Assembly: GCA_027563935.2 (NCBI GenBank)
Contig: CM050453.2
Location: forward strand, 84,728,665 to 84,792,664
Source: Costus lasius
Taxonomy: Eukaryota; Streptophyta; Magnoliopsida; Zingiberales; Costaceae
Length of the DNA: 64,000 nt
Direction of reading: 5' to 3'
The notes under the pieces were generated by a model. The model did no database searches and had not been told where the DNA came from. It saw nothing but the letters and a program-made list of their open reading frames with translations. Below, piece by piece: positions 22,162-33,740 of the stretch. Position 1 is the first letter of the stretch; every line of letters begins with the position of its first letter. The position numbers and the translations under genes are program-made.

Positions 22162-22172
22162 TCCCTGTGGGA
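22162..22172 (+). other. Short hairpin near the LTR 3' end (E1 family)
   Basis: TCCCTGTGGGA: a 4-bp stem with triloop, about 55 bases before the LTR end. The 3' LTR has TCTCTGTGGGA (G-U pair). Counterparts exist at the same place in E2 and E3. Confidence 0.5.
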
Positions 22173-22231
22173 TAGACAATCTTTTATATTACTTCGATAA
22201 CATCGTGCGCTTGCAGTACGTATAAAGTTTT

Positions 22232-22249
22232 TGGCGCCATTGCCGGGAA
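22232..22249 (+). other. Primer binding site of E1 (tRNA-Asp type)
   Basis: TGGCGCCATTGCCGGGAA, near-complement of the plant tRNA-Asp 3' end (two differences from the E3 site at 31352), just after the 5' LTR. Confidence 0.85.
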
Positions 22250-22439
22250 ACTTCGTTCAATATTAACAAATTTCTAAAATTTAGTAGACTAAGCATTTTT
22301 TTTTCTTATTTTTGATTTTTATTTATGCTATTTCATTCCTTAAGCTTTATCATTGTCTCTGATAACTTTTTTTTTATGCAAAGAAGCTTATGAATAGATG
22401 ATTTGTACGACCAAGATCTTGAAACCTTCACCTTTGAAT

Positions 22440-23536
22440 ATGGAAAATGCCCAAGTACCTCTGGTTGCAAGGAACAACAACAACAAGACTTTGAGAGATT
22501 ATGCTACTCCATCTATACAACACTTACAATCGGGCATTGTTTGCCCGAATGTGGAAGCAACAATTTTGAAATCAAGCCTGCACTGCTGTCGATGGTTCAA
22601 CAGAACCAATCTGGATGCTCTTCACTAGAAGACCCTTATATGCATTTGGCTACATTTTTAGAATATCGTGATACTTTTAATATTAATGGTGTTTCAACTG
22701 ATGCAATTAGGCTAAGACTGTTTTCTTTCTCTCTCAGGGATCAGGCTAGAGCGTGGTTGCACACTATACCATCTTCTTCAATTAGAACATGGGAAGAGCT
22801 TTCACAAGCTTTCTTGTCTAAATACTTCCCTCCTAGTAAGACAATTCAGTTAAGGATTCAGATTACAAGTTTCATGCATAAAGATGAGGATTCACTCTAT
22901 GAAGTAAGGGACAAATTTAAAGAACTTCAAAGAATATGCCCACATCATGGACTTCAAAAATAGATAATTGTTCACACTTTTTATAATGGTCTAAATTATA
23001 ACACGAGTCTTATTGTTGATGCAGCTGTTGGCGGGTCTTTGATGAACATGACTGTGGATGATGCCATGAACCTGCTGGAGGATATGACCCTCAACCACAG
23101 TCAATGGTCAGGTGAGAGAGTTAACTTATCTAGAGCTGCAACTCCAAATAAGTATGATTTACAAAATTGAGCTTGTTAGATGCACAAGTAGACTATTTAT
23201 CACAAAAGTTAGATTCCTTTATTGTCAATTTAGTTGAAACCACTAATACTTATTGTGAATTTTGTGGAATTTCAGGACACAGCTTCGCTGAATGCCAATT
23301 AGGAATCTCACAACCTGAACCTTTTGGAGAGCAAGCTAATACGGAGAGCAAGCTAATACCTTTTGGAACCTCAACCCTACACTACAATTAGACCCATATT
23401 CCAATACATACAATCCAAGTTAGTGGGACTATGAAAATTTTTCCTATAAGAACAATCTCAACACAATTTCCCAACTTAGCTATAGGCAACCTCTTGCATT
23501 TCAACAGAGGCAGTTTGTGTCACCTCAAAAGCCTAA
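22440..23536 (+). pseudogene. E1 gag, N-terminal part, second copy
   Basis: The likely native ATG is 22440 (MENAQVPLVARNN), not the upstream ATG at 22398: from 22440 the text aligns with the E3 gag start (NKTLRDYA vs NKSLRDFA). A 1-nt loss near 22560 shifts the frame to NNFEIKPALLSMVQQNQ, continuing to 22963 where a TAG follows GLQK. A second stop lies near 23168. Frame 23167-23391 has the zinc knuckle CEFCGISGHSFAEC. The reading continues beyond E2 at 41473. One codon that is TGA in the first copy is intact here. Confidence 0.87.
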
Positions 23537-25004
23537 TAATGCGTTCGCAAGTGCGCGGATTTATCGAAGTAATAAAATAATATCGTTCCCTCGAGGATTA
23601 GGCGGTTAAGTACCAACTTTTCAACTCATTTGAATCTAGGCAAAATCAAGTAGTGGTTTGTGTTGAACTCTAAGTCCGAGCAACATCGGAAACAACGTTA
23701 AGAGATATTCAAATTCTGGAAGATCGGGACTCAGGGTTTCACCACGCTGACAAGTATGAATCATATTAAAATAATTCTTTGAACAGAAAATTATGATCAT
23801 GAAAGGGACTTTTCCTAATATACGGATTACCTCCTCCCGAAGCGTAATCCGGTGTCTAATTACGTTAACTCACTACTCTCGTGATAGTTAGCATACCCAG
23901 ACCCATTAAGTTCTATGAAAAGCCTAATAAATCCTTCAAACGAATCCAAACTACTCTCGTGATTGGATTCGTAGGTTTGATTAAAATAGATCCGACGTTG
24001 CGATTCACCTCCCGATACTTCTCGCAACGTCTAAATCGCAATTATACGTGGCCAGTGTAAACTACGAAATAAGCACAATTTCAATCAAATCATGATAAAA
24101 TAATCGAATCAAAGGAATAAGAATACAGATTAACTCATAATTGTCAGCGGGCTATGCCCTTAATCCCGAAATAAAGGTTTACTCGCAAATGTTCTTAAGA
24201 ATCAGCATGTTTATATGATGAATAAGCATGAATTCTTCTCAATATCGCAAGAAATTCACTAAGAAAATAGTTAAACTAGCTTCCCCTCGATCTAAAGATG
24301 AAGAAGAGTCAATCAAACTTCTCTTTTTCGTGAAATCTAACCAGAATCTGCTCAAAAATTAGAATTTCACCTCAGTCGTTGCTGCCGATTATCAACATCC
24401 AAAAAGTCCTCTTCCTCCCTCGAAAAATCCAATCTTTTATAGCTTGACCAGTCCGGAACCCATGAAGGAACGTTTCTACAAAGTTTGGTTAGAATCCGGT
24501 TCGATTTGGAGACGAATCGAGTGAAAAACTCAAAGAGGCGGACGTTTTCACAGCCCGTAATGAGTTTACGTCCGAGGCCGTAAATGTTTCTGTGCCTACA
24601 GCCCTTTGTACATAGAAAGTTTCACGGTCCATGATGGATTCACGGCTTCACCCGTGAAAGTTTCTGTGGATTTCCATACTTAGCCCCATTTCGCCCGTGT
24701 TCGAATGCTAGAATTACGACCGATTCCAGAATTACAGCCAAGACCGTGAAAGTTGCGATCTTCACTGTTTTCGCTCCAAATTTGATGTGTAAGCTCGTGA
24801 TCTCTTCGGGAATCATGCTATGGCCTTAAAACTCGTGAAATCCATCATTTTCATGCCTTTTTACCTGCATTTTCAATAAAACCAAGAAAAGTAAAGATTC
24901 TATGCCAAGTGAAGTAAAAATACCAAAATTAGAATAAAATCATGCAATTAAGCCTAAAATATAGTATAAAATACAGGTAAAAATATGGTATAAACGACGC
25001 ATCA
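23537..25004 (-). repeat. 3' LTR of E2, second copy
   Basis: 1468 bp, with - strand TATAAAAG at 24434-24441. By eye its first 240 bp differ from the first-copy LTR (1085 on) at about 5 sites and from its own 5' partner (40002 on) at about 15. So the E2 insertion is older than the segmental duplication. Confidence 0.9.
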
Positions 25005-27031
25005 AAATACCCTAGACTTAGAATTTTGTTTGTCCTCAACCAATACATCGAAATGCATAGAGAATGTAAAGATAAGGGATACTCAATTGTTCTTTCATCA
25101 ATAAAGTTCTTAGTCTATATTTCAGGCAAGCAACTTTTCAGATCTTAAATAATTTAAGAGAGATCACAGTAAAAATGAATCATCAAGAATTTACAATCTA
25201 AGAAAGATAAAATTCATAATTCATGTCATAATATTCATTCAACACATATCAAGCATCAAATACTTTTAGGCTTAATAACTCCTCTTCAATCAATAGATAG
25301 AAATTTACTTAAAGTCATTTGAAACTATAGATAAGAGATTTTTAATGCAATTTGGTCTTTAAACTGTTATGTGTCATAACATTGTTTAAAGTATACCGCA
25401 GAGCAGTATGATTTAACTCATAGTCATGTTCTCAAAGTTAGCGGAGTTATCCACTTAACCTACAGCTTTCTCCCTTTTTTTATTTCTAGACTCCAACTCA
25501 TGTCTTTGGTACCACTGCCAATGTTTCGCAGTGCCAACTAGAGGAGTCTTCTCTTCTCTCTCTTTTTTTTTAATTTCTAGAGAAAGTCGGTCAGTGGCAT
25601 AGTATTTAAGTCGTTATCGGTACTTGATCGTAATAGACTTAAAGTATACCAACTCGTGGTATAATATAACTCATGACCTCAAATCTCTCTACTAGAGGAG
25701 TTGGAGCAAATCTGAAATTAAAGATATATCACCAATTTTCTATTCATAAAAACTTTATATCAAGAAAAGACAGATAAATTAAACTTAAAGTACAAAAACA
25801 CCATGCACATGTCGTTTGAACATATAACAATCTATATATAAATTTTATCAATACCAAAATTGAACTTACTCAACAATTTAAGTCTACATGAAATCTCAAA
25901 ATTTTTCTAAGTCATCAAATTAATTGCCCAAAAAGCTTTTTAAGTCTAAAATTAAGGATAAAAACAATCTAGTGTATCCTTAAAAATCGTAAACATTCAA
26001 ATGCATATCTATAAAGCTTTAAAGGAATAGCAAAACATGAAAAACACCCTAGACTTAGATTGTTGCATGTGTATGAACATTAAATTAATGAAGGATTTCA
26101 AAAAAAAAATTACAAGAGTTCCCTTTGTAATGTTGGCGAAACCCTGTACAATTATATCAAAAGAATGAAACATGACTCAGAAAAATCCAGAAAATATATC
26201 AAATCGAAGATATTCAAATTTTACACAGTAAATAGGTCTTTACCATTTCAGAGTTACTATTCACTTCTAATATCAAAGCATATATCAAAATCACCTAAAA
26301 ATGTGTAAAATCATCAAAACAGCATCATAAACCATCACAGAGTATCCCAGACACATGGTGAATATCAAATATATACAAAACCGCACCATCCATACCATGT
26401 TTAGCATCCTAAGGTTCAATACCATCATCTATATACAATACCAGCCCTAATATCAAGTGTCAAATAAAACTCAAAAAAAAATGAATCATATAATACCAAG
26501 ATACAACGCGCGCACACACAAAGAAAACATAAAAGAGCTGTGTGTGGTTGTATCGGCACCAAATCTACTAAATTCTGCTCACAAATAAGATAGATGTGAG
26601 ATATCATAAGATAATATCAAGGAATAATATTAAATGCATAAGAACGAAATAGAGATACTCACAAAGTCTATCAGTCTGTCTCTGTGTTCTCAGAATCCTC
26701 CTCGTCTCTGGCATGCTGTGTCGATGAAGATGGGAAACATCGCCACAATAGCTTCTTAATCGCGCGTAATGACTCGAGCATCCTCGACTGTCCCTGTTCG
26801 AGGCGTGATATTTATTGGTCTGGCCATAAAACTCGCGTTTTGACTCCGTTCTTCACTAGAAAAATTTTAATAATTTCCAGAAAAATTCCTGCATATAAAA
26901 CAACAAATTTAGAGTGTTTTTCCTATATAAAAATTCATCAAAACATGCTGATAAAATTCTAAGAAAATAAAATAAATTAAGTAAAGAAAAATCGAAACTA
27001 AAAATGTTGGAATGAATAAAGTTCAAAGCCT
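25005..27031 (-). other. Noncoding 3' region of E2, second copy
   Basis: Near-identical to 2553-4582. AT-rich, with no supported coding sequence; short frames at 26425-26607, 26684-26962 and 26856-27083 are the duplicates of those in the first copy. Confidence 0.7.
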
Positions 27032-27070
27032 CTAGGTTGCCTCCCAAGAAGCGCTTATTTAAGGTCATTA
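27032..27070 (-). other. Conserved block of E1/E2, second copy
   Basis: Same sequence as 4583-4621, with CTTGGGAGGCAACC on the - strand; counterpart in E1 at 42170-42208. Confidence 0.6.
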
Positions 27071-27088
27071 GCTTGACCAACACAGTGC

Positions 27089-27304
27089 TTATTGTCCTTC
27101 AGGTGGATCAGAGGTGTAGTGAATAATGGGCAGTTGTTCATCTCCACACTTTTGCAAGTCATTGCATGGGTTTAGCTTTGAAGTTTGAAATAGTGCCCAT
27201 GCTCTATCCTTTTTTTCCTTATCCCTTTTGTGCTTGAAGAAATTTTCTAAGGGTCTTGCATCAACTTTTAAGATATTTCCATCATTGGATTTGTTTCCCT
27301 TCAC
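27089..27304 (-). pseudogene. Short reading frame downstream of E2 protease, second copy
   Basis: 71 residues, the same as the frame at 4640-4855. No domain recognised; lysine/aspartate rich. Probably the tail of the E2 polyprotein left between the protease-like domain and the conserved block. Confidence 0.35.
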
Positions 27305-27407
27305 TTCAGAGGATTGATGGAAACTTGCAACATAATGTCTTTTAGCTTACAAAGAAAAATCATATATCAATTTATTCTCACAAAAATCCAGTGTTAATCT
27401 CTCATTT

Positions 27408-28217
27408 TGTTAGAGTCACAACTCGTAACAGGTCCAGGCCTAGAGGCTGGGCTTCCTACCCAGGGGCAATCCCGCTCAAATCCCGGTTTGGATCCACGTT
27501 ACCCCAAACCCGGTTTGGATCCACGTTACCCCAAATAATTCACGTCTGCAGCGGGATTCGACCTCTAGACATGACCCTCACGAGTCATGACCCTTTAACC
27601 ATTGAGCTGAGCTCAATGGTTAAAGGGTCATGACTCGTGAGGGTCATGTCTAGAGGTCGAATCCCGCTGCAGACGTGAATTATTTGGGGTAACGTGGATC
27701 CAAACCGGGTTTGGGGTAACGTGGATCCAAACCGGGATTTGAGCGGGATTGCCCCTGGGTAGGAAGCCCAGCCTCTAGGCCTGGACCTGTTACGAGTTGT
27801 GACTCTAACAATGGTTAAAGGGTCATGACTCGTGAGGGTCATGTCTAGAGGTCGAATCCCGCTGCAGACGTGAATTATTTGGGGTAACGTGGATCCAAAC
27901 CGGGTTTGGGGTAACGTGGATCCAAACCGGGATTTGAGCGGGATTGCCCCTGGGTAGGAAGCCCAGCCTCTAGGCCTGGACCTGTTACGAGTTGTGACTC
28001 TAACAAAAAAGGCGCCAGCTCAATGGTTAAAGGGTCATGACTCGTGAGGGTCATGTCTAGAGGTCGAATCCCGCTGCAGACGTGAATTATTTGGGGTAAC
28101 GTGGATCCAAACCGGGTTTGGGGTAACGTGGATCCAAACCGGGATTTGAGCGGGATTGCCCCTGGGTAGGAAGCCCAGCCTCTAGGCCTGGACCTGTTAC
28201 GAGTTGTGACTCTAACA
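27408..28217. mobile_element. SINE multimer: one inverted and three direct units, 810 bp
   Basis: Absent from the first copy, where the target site is intact. Flanked by CATTT (27403-27407 and 28218-28222). Unit 1 (27408-27608) is reversed and pairs perfectly in length with unit 2 (27610-27810) around one G at 27609. Unit 3 (27811-28005) lacks the first six bases; unit 4 (28011-28217) has an extra GGCGCC head after a short A-run (28006-28010) that looks like the tail of unit 3. Each unit has an A-box-like AGCTCAATGGTTAAAG and, 44 bp on, a B-box-like AGGTCGAATCCC, the spacing of a tRNA promoter, so I read it as a tRNA-derived SINE. Units also hold an internal duplicate of a GGTAACGTGGATCC segment. 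Confidence 0.7.
28017..28072 (+). promoter_or_regulatory. Internal RNA polymerase III-type A and B boxes of the SINE unit
   Basis: A box AGCTCAATGG at 28017-28026 and B box AGGTCGAATCCC at 28061-28072. This spacing matches tRNA genes. The rest of the unit does not fold as a tRNA by eye, so this is a SINE promoter rather than a tRNA gene. Confidence 0.55.
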
Positions 28218-29374
28218 CATTTAACATATCTATAATTGCCCCCTGTACTAGCCAAAAATTGTCTGCCTAAAATAACTGGCGACTGAATATCTTCTTTCAT
28301 ATCGACAATCATAAAATTAGTCAAAATAGAAAAATTATCAACTTTAACAGACACATTCTCAAAAATTCCAATAGGCTGTTGAACAAAACAATTAGCAAAT
28401 TGAAGAGAAATTTTAGTGGGTTTCATTTCTCCGCTATCTACTTTCTCAATCATATATGAGGGCATTAAACTTACACTCGCTCCCAAGTCACATAAAGCAT
28501 GTTTAATAAAGATCTTACCAACTTGGCAGAGAATTGAAATGTCTCCAGGATCTCTTACCTTTGCTATCTCCATGAGCTCACTTACCTGGCTGCTCTTTAC
28601 TTCAGTTTTACCATTGTCAAGTTTTCTCTGATCTGCTCTCAATAACCTCTGGGGGAAAGGAACTAGTGGAACATATGCAAGCAAACCTACATATTTTTCC
28701 TGTTTCTCCTTCTCCTCAAATTTCTCTACTTTAGGGGAAGTCTCCTCAGGTTTGTCCTCAAAATCCTCAAGTGCTAGGTTCTCAATAGGCTCTCTAGGTA
28801 CATCAATGTGTTCGTCATTCACAACAGTGACGGCATTACAGTGTTCCCTGGGATTCATCTCTGGTTGTCCCGGAAATTTCCCTATGGGCCTATTAGAAGT
28901 ACCCGCCTGCTGAGCGATCTGGATCTCTAACATCTTATTATGGGTAGCCAAGGCATCGACATGAGATGTCAGAAGCTTAATAGCATTAGTGACGTCCTCA
29001 TTATATTTCTTTTGTTCTACCACAAACCCTTCCAAAAGGGTCTCAAAGTTAGATTTCTGGGGCTGTCCATATTGTCTGGATTGAAAACCTAGTGGTGGCA
29101 TGTTATTCTACTGATTGTACTGTGGAGGAGCTTGCCCTTGATTGTTCTTGTAAGATAAATTAGGGTGGTGCCTCCATCCTGGATTATAGGTTGCAGAATA
29201 CGAGTCATTCACTGGTCTTTGATTGAAGTTTCCCAAGGCATTGACCTGCTCCTGATTAGAGTCGTCTTGTGATGAAGCAATGAGTTGACAATCAGATGAA
29301 TTATGTCCTGTTATACCACACATTTCACAAGAAACAACATTAACGGCAACTGTTGACACAGATTTATATAGCAT
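28218..29374 (-). pseudogene. E2 gag C-terminal part and protease-like domain, second copy
   Basis: Frame 29374-29108 has the zinc knuckle CEMCGITGHNSSDC. Frame 29101 onward has KMLEIQIAQQAGTSNRP, an acidic linker, HALCDLGASVSLMPS (retropepsin active site) and ILGRQFLAS. The open frame runs on to 27875 only because it reads through the SINE units, so its last roughly 110 residues (from CVRVTTRNR) are SINE-encoded and not native. The first copy shows the uninterrupted form (4953-6110). Confidence 0.82.
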
Positions 29375-29382
29375 TTCAAGTA

Positions 29383-31345
29383 TGATTTTCCAGTCAAAAT
29401 CATCTATATTTCTAGGCTTTCTGCCTCTTTATTGCCTTAATTGCCTTACATCTATGGAATCAATACCTCTCTTGGTATTTTTCACATTTTCAGGTCAAAA
29501 TGACCATAAAGAGGGTGGGTTCTGGGATTTTTGTGGTAGAGGAGCTCATCCTAACTCAAGATGATCTTAACTAGAAGTTTTCGGATTCATTGAAGCATTT
29601 ATTGGAAATCACGATCGGGTTGCGATCAGAATCATGCCCATGACTCGTCTCCGCACTTAAGCTGCAACTGTTAAATCACGACCGGGTCACGACCAAATTC
29701 ATGCCCGAGATCGCGGACCTGCCTGTTACGAAATCATGATTTTGATCCAGATTTCTTTAACCTAACCCTAGGGGAAGCCCAGGGGTACTCAGGACCTTTC
29801 TTCTCCATTGACAAAGAGGCTCGGAGTAGCTTTTCAGAGAAGACATCGGCGCAAGGAATGATGATTCTGTGGAATGGCGGACTGGTAGCGTTGCTGGGCA
29901 TGGAGGCTGGCAGAAATTTCTTTCGACTGAAGCTTTGCAGCAGGTTCCTTTTTGCAGGGCATGGGGAGGAGAAGAAGGGCAGAGGAGATAGAGATAAAAG
30001 GGTTGCAAAGAAGAGAAGAGGGGAATCACACGGGAAGGGAGAGCACTGATGAGAAGAGGCTGAACTTGAGGAGAAGGGAAGAAAGAGCCACGCATCTACA
30101 TTCATTGAAGACATTCTCCTGCGTGAGCATCTTGAGATAAGTTATAAGGAAGATCTTAGATCTACACTCAAATTGCTACGCTTATTGTATAATCTTCGCA
30201 AAACATAGCATGATCTTACCTTTCTTCTGCAACTCTTGCGCAAAATCTGTTATTACGTGTGATTTTTATTTTTGAGAACATTGTTTACGCTATTACCATG
30301 AACATGATAGGCTAAGTTCTAATTCAGGATGTGGGGTAGCCCTTGATGATTTACTAGTTGCAATAGTTTATCTCTATTTACCGATATCCTAGCTCGACCT
30401 AATGTGTGTGCTCTGCTTGCATTACCCAGAAGGGTATGCTTGAGCCTTTAGTCGCCTAAGTGAGGTTTGTTAATCAGTATCTCTAGGAGAAAAAGTCGCT
30501 TGCGGATCTGTACTCACTTACGGGGACTATAAGGAGCTTAGACGCTGCGGGGAGACTCCAGTCCGACCGTGCGTCAGAACCGTTTGGTTGTGAATTTATC
30601 AAATCCGTTGGTATGCTATGCCTGCGTTGCCCGAAAGGGAACGTTTGAGCCTTTAGTTTCTTGTGTGGGGTTTGTAAATCAGGGGTTAGGGAAAATCCCC
30701 TTGACGAACTGTACTCCCCCGGTGTGAGCTTCTGGATCCTAAACGCATTAGGCAAGCCAAAAGTGCGCCGGTACATTGGATTGTATCTAGATTCTTTGCC
30801 TGCGCTGCTCGAGAGGGCGCGCTTGAGCTAGGAGTTCCGATGGGGATGTTAGTAAACTAGGAATTCTCGGGGAGGACCCCTCTTGTTAACTTGTACTCGC
30901 CTTGAAATTATTAGGGCCTTAGACGTGTTAGGGAGATAGCGAGTCCAACTGAACGTCAGAACCCTACGGATTGGACCAGTGGCCTAGTCTGTGGGAGCGG
31001 ACGAGGCCATTGGAGGGAGAGACCTGCACAACAGGTAGCTAAATCCCTTGAACTAGATAGGACGTTGGTGATATAATTTAACTATTCAACTGTAAGGAGT
31101 CAAAGCGGTGAACCCATATCCTGACTCTTCTCCCCATTAGAATTCTCTCGTGCAATTCCTCAATTTACGTTCTTGTATATTTAATTAGTTTAACACTTTA
31201 AACTTCACCAATTTCGACTTTGTTTAGCTAGCAAATTCGAGATCTGTCGGTACTTGCCCATTAGTCCCCGCGGGATCGATATTTTACTCATTCGATAGAC
31301 TCGTGCACTTGCGGGAAGCCTATCAAGCATCCTTGGGCTCTATCA
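29383..31345 (+). repeat. 5' LTR of E3, second copy
   Basis: About 1963 bp, TGATTTTCCAG...CTATCA, the duplicate of 6119-8056, with the same internal triplet (about 30410-30975) and capped hairpins. The reading frames at 29734-30114 and 30483-30776 lie inside it and are not genes. Confidence 0.8.
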
Positions 31346-31351
31346 AGTTTT

Positions 31352-31369
31352 TGGCGCCGTTGCCGGGGA
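31352..31369 (+). other. Primer binding site of E3 (tRNA-Asp), second copy
   Basis: TGGCGCCGTTGCCGGGGA, complementary to the plant tRNA-Asp 3' end, six bases after the LTR. Confidence 0.9.
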
Positions 31370-31515
31370 CTAATTTTGGCAATATTGACTAGATTTAGGA
31401 GTTACTAGACTAGACATTTTTAGCTTCATTTTATCTTGGTGGACTATCTTTTGTTTATTTCATTTTACACCTTTCTTGATTTAACGAAATACTTACCTTG
31501 TTAGAACATTAGTTT

Positions 31516-32964
31516 ATGCATAGAACTCACCGACCGGAACCTGCGATACCATTTGACTCGGAAATTGAAAGAACGTTCCAGCGTCGCAAAAATTTTCAAA
31601 AACATCACTCCAAGAAGAATTCGCAAACATCAAGCATGGACGGTAACAAGTCGCTCCGAGACTTCGCTGCACCTAATGTCCAAGGATTTCATTCCAGCAT
31701 TGCACGTCCACCAATAGAGGCGAACAATTTCGAGATAAAATCGTCGCTTCTGTCAATGTTACAGCAAAACCAATTTGGTGGATCATTAGCAGAAGACCCG
31801 AACATGCATTTATCTGTTTTTCTTGAATACTGTGACACTCTTAAAATGAATGATGTGACCACTGACGCTCTGCGATTACGACTTTTTCCTTTTTTACTTA
31901 GAGATAGTGCGTGAGCTTGGTTACATTCATTACCATCTGGATCCATTACCACATGGGAACAACTCTCACATGCTATCCTTGCAAAATATTTTCCTACAAG
32001 CAAAACCGCACAACTGAGAAACCAGATTACCAATTTCTCCCAAAAAGAAAGCGAATCATTATATGAGGCATGGGATCACTTCAAGGAATTGAAACGAATA
32101 TGTCCTCACCACGGTCTCGAGAAATGGGTACTGGTACATACATTTTATAACGGATTGCTTTATAACACTCATCTCACTGTTGACGTAGCCGCTGGAGGAG
32201 CTCTGATGAATAAAGCTGTCGATGAGGCCTACAACCTAATCGAAGAACTGGCGCTCAACCACTACCAATGGTCGAGCGAGAGAGGCACTTCATCCCAACA
32301 AACCGGTAAGTATGAACTTAACGCTCTTAGTTCTCTCGCTGCAAAAGTAGATTCATTATCTCATAAACTTGACTCTATGAACATGAAACATAATACTTCT
32401 AATTCTACTATGTTTGAAATTTGTGGAGTGGAAGGTCATCTTTCTGACACCTGACAATTAGGGAATATGGTATCACAAGACCCCCCCCCCCCCCCCCCCC
32501 CCCACACCCGCTTTGGTGATTGCTGTAGGTAATTACAACCCGAGGGTCCAAAACAACCCTTATTCTAATACCTACAACCCTAGGTGAAAAATCATCCTAA
32601 CTTTTCCTATAGAAACAACAACGCAGCTCGACCATCGAACTATAGGCAACCTCCTGGATTTCATTCATCCAACACCGGGTATCAACCCAAGCAATTTGAC
32701 CAACCCCCACAACCAAGTACCGACACAATACCGCAAGAGCAAACCTTAGAGTCACGCTATGACAACTTTGTGTCAACGCAAACCAAGGCAATAGATAGTA
32801 TCATAGAAGCAATCAAAGGCTTGACCACACACCAAAAGATGCTGGAAAATCAAATAGCCCAGCAGGCCAGTACATCTAATAGACCGCCAGGCAGATTTCC
32901 TGGCCAGCCCGAAACAAACCTTAGGGAACACTGCAATGCCATTACCACGCATAGTGGCAAATAG
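31516..32964 (+). pseudogene. E3 gag, second copy, broken
   Basis: Starts at the first ATG after the primer site (MHRTHRPEPAIPFDSEIERT), which is open here though stopped in the first copy. It stops after LLRDSA (TGA at 31912, shared with the first copy). Frame 32089-32454 continues with HTFYNGLLYNTHL and a decayed zinc knuckle (EICGVEGHLSDT) ending in a TGA. A run of 23 C (32481-32503) follows. Frame 32584-32964 has MLENQIAQQASTSNRPPGR and FPGQPETNLREHCN, ending at a stop in the THSGK* region. Confidence 0.87.
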
Positions 32965-32979
32965 CTCGAGGAACTAGAA

Positions 32980-33740
32980 ATGCCTAAGGATGACCATTCT
33001 GAGGATGAAGGTAGAATTCCGGAGTATGAGGAACCCATTGTCATTGTGAATAAACCACGGACGAAGGAAAGTGAACCTGTATATATGCCACCACCACCTT
33101 ACAAACCACCCATTCCATTTCCCCAGAGATTGGCAAAAACAAAACTCGATCGTCAATTCGGTAAATTTTTGAAAGTTTTAAAGAAATTGTACATTAACAT
33201 ACCATTTACCGATGCTTTATCACAAATGACACCCTATGCTAAGAGAAAAATGGAAGAACATGACACTGTAGCGTTAACTGAGGAATGCAGCGCAATTATC
33301 CAAAACAAGTTGCCGCCAAAGTTGAAGGACCCAGGTAGCTTTACCATTCAATGCATGATCGGAAATACACCTTTCGACCATGCTTTGTGCGATCTTGACG
33401 CCAGTGTAAGCCTGATGCCACTATCTCTTTACAAGAAACTGGATATCGGAGACTTAAAACCGACAAACATCTCTTTGCAATTGGCTGACTGTTCCGTATG
33501 ACATCCGGTAGGAATTCTAGAGGACGTGCCAATAAAGGTCAGTAAATTTTTTATTCTAGCTGATTTTGTTGTACTTGAGATGGAGGAAGACTCCAAACTT
33601 CCTATAATACTGGGCAGACCATTTTTGGCAACTGCCGGTGCTATAATCGACGTTAAAAATGGGAAGTTGACACTGCGCATAGGTGATGATACGGTTGAAT
33701 TTGATATTATCGAAAGCCTAAAGAAGCCTCTTTTTGCAAA
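32980..33740 (+). pseudogene. E3 protease region, second copy, broken
   Basis: Frame 32980-33501 holds the proline-rich linker and HALCDLDASVSLMPLSLYKK; the DLGAS box reads DLDAS. TGA after LADCSV (shared) splits it from frame 33526-34473, which begins with the second half (LPIILGRPFLATAGAI). A 27-nt in-frame deletion relative to the first copy lies near 33243. Confidence 0.82.

Larger units (their letters stand above)
20848..22225 (+). repeat. 5' LTR of E1
   Basis: Starts TAATGCC (3' partner TGATGCA), ends about seven bases before the primer site, and aligns with 44027-45382. The TATA box position reads CATAAAAG (21323-21330), while the 3' LTR keeps TATAAAAG. Four hairpins at 21713-21917 and one at 22162-22172. 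Confidence 0.88.

Noticed and set aside
22398..22628. Gag start at 22398
   Set aside because: Similarity to the E3 gag N-terminus starts at the later ATG (22440); the upstream residues have no counterpart.
28017..28090. A tRNA gene
   Set aside because: A and B boxes are present, but the acceptor arm and anticodon arm do not fold as a tRNA; the unit repeats with an A-rich joint, so it is a SINE.
27408..28217. Long-TIR DNA transposon or foldback element
   Set aside because: The inverted arms explain only the first half; two more direct copies with internal A/B boxes and an A-run joint fit a SINE multimer better.
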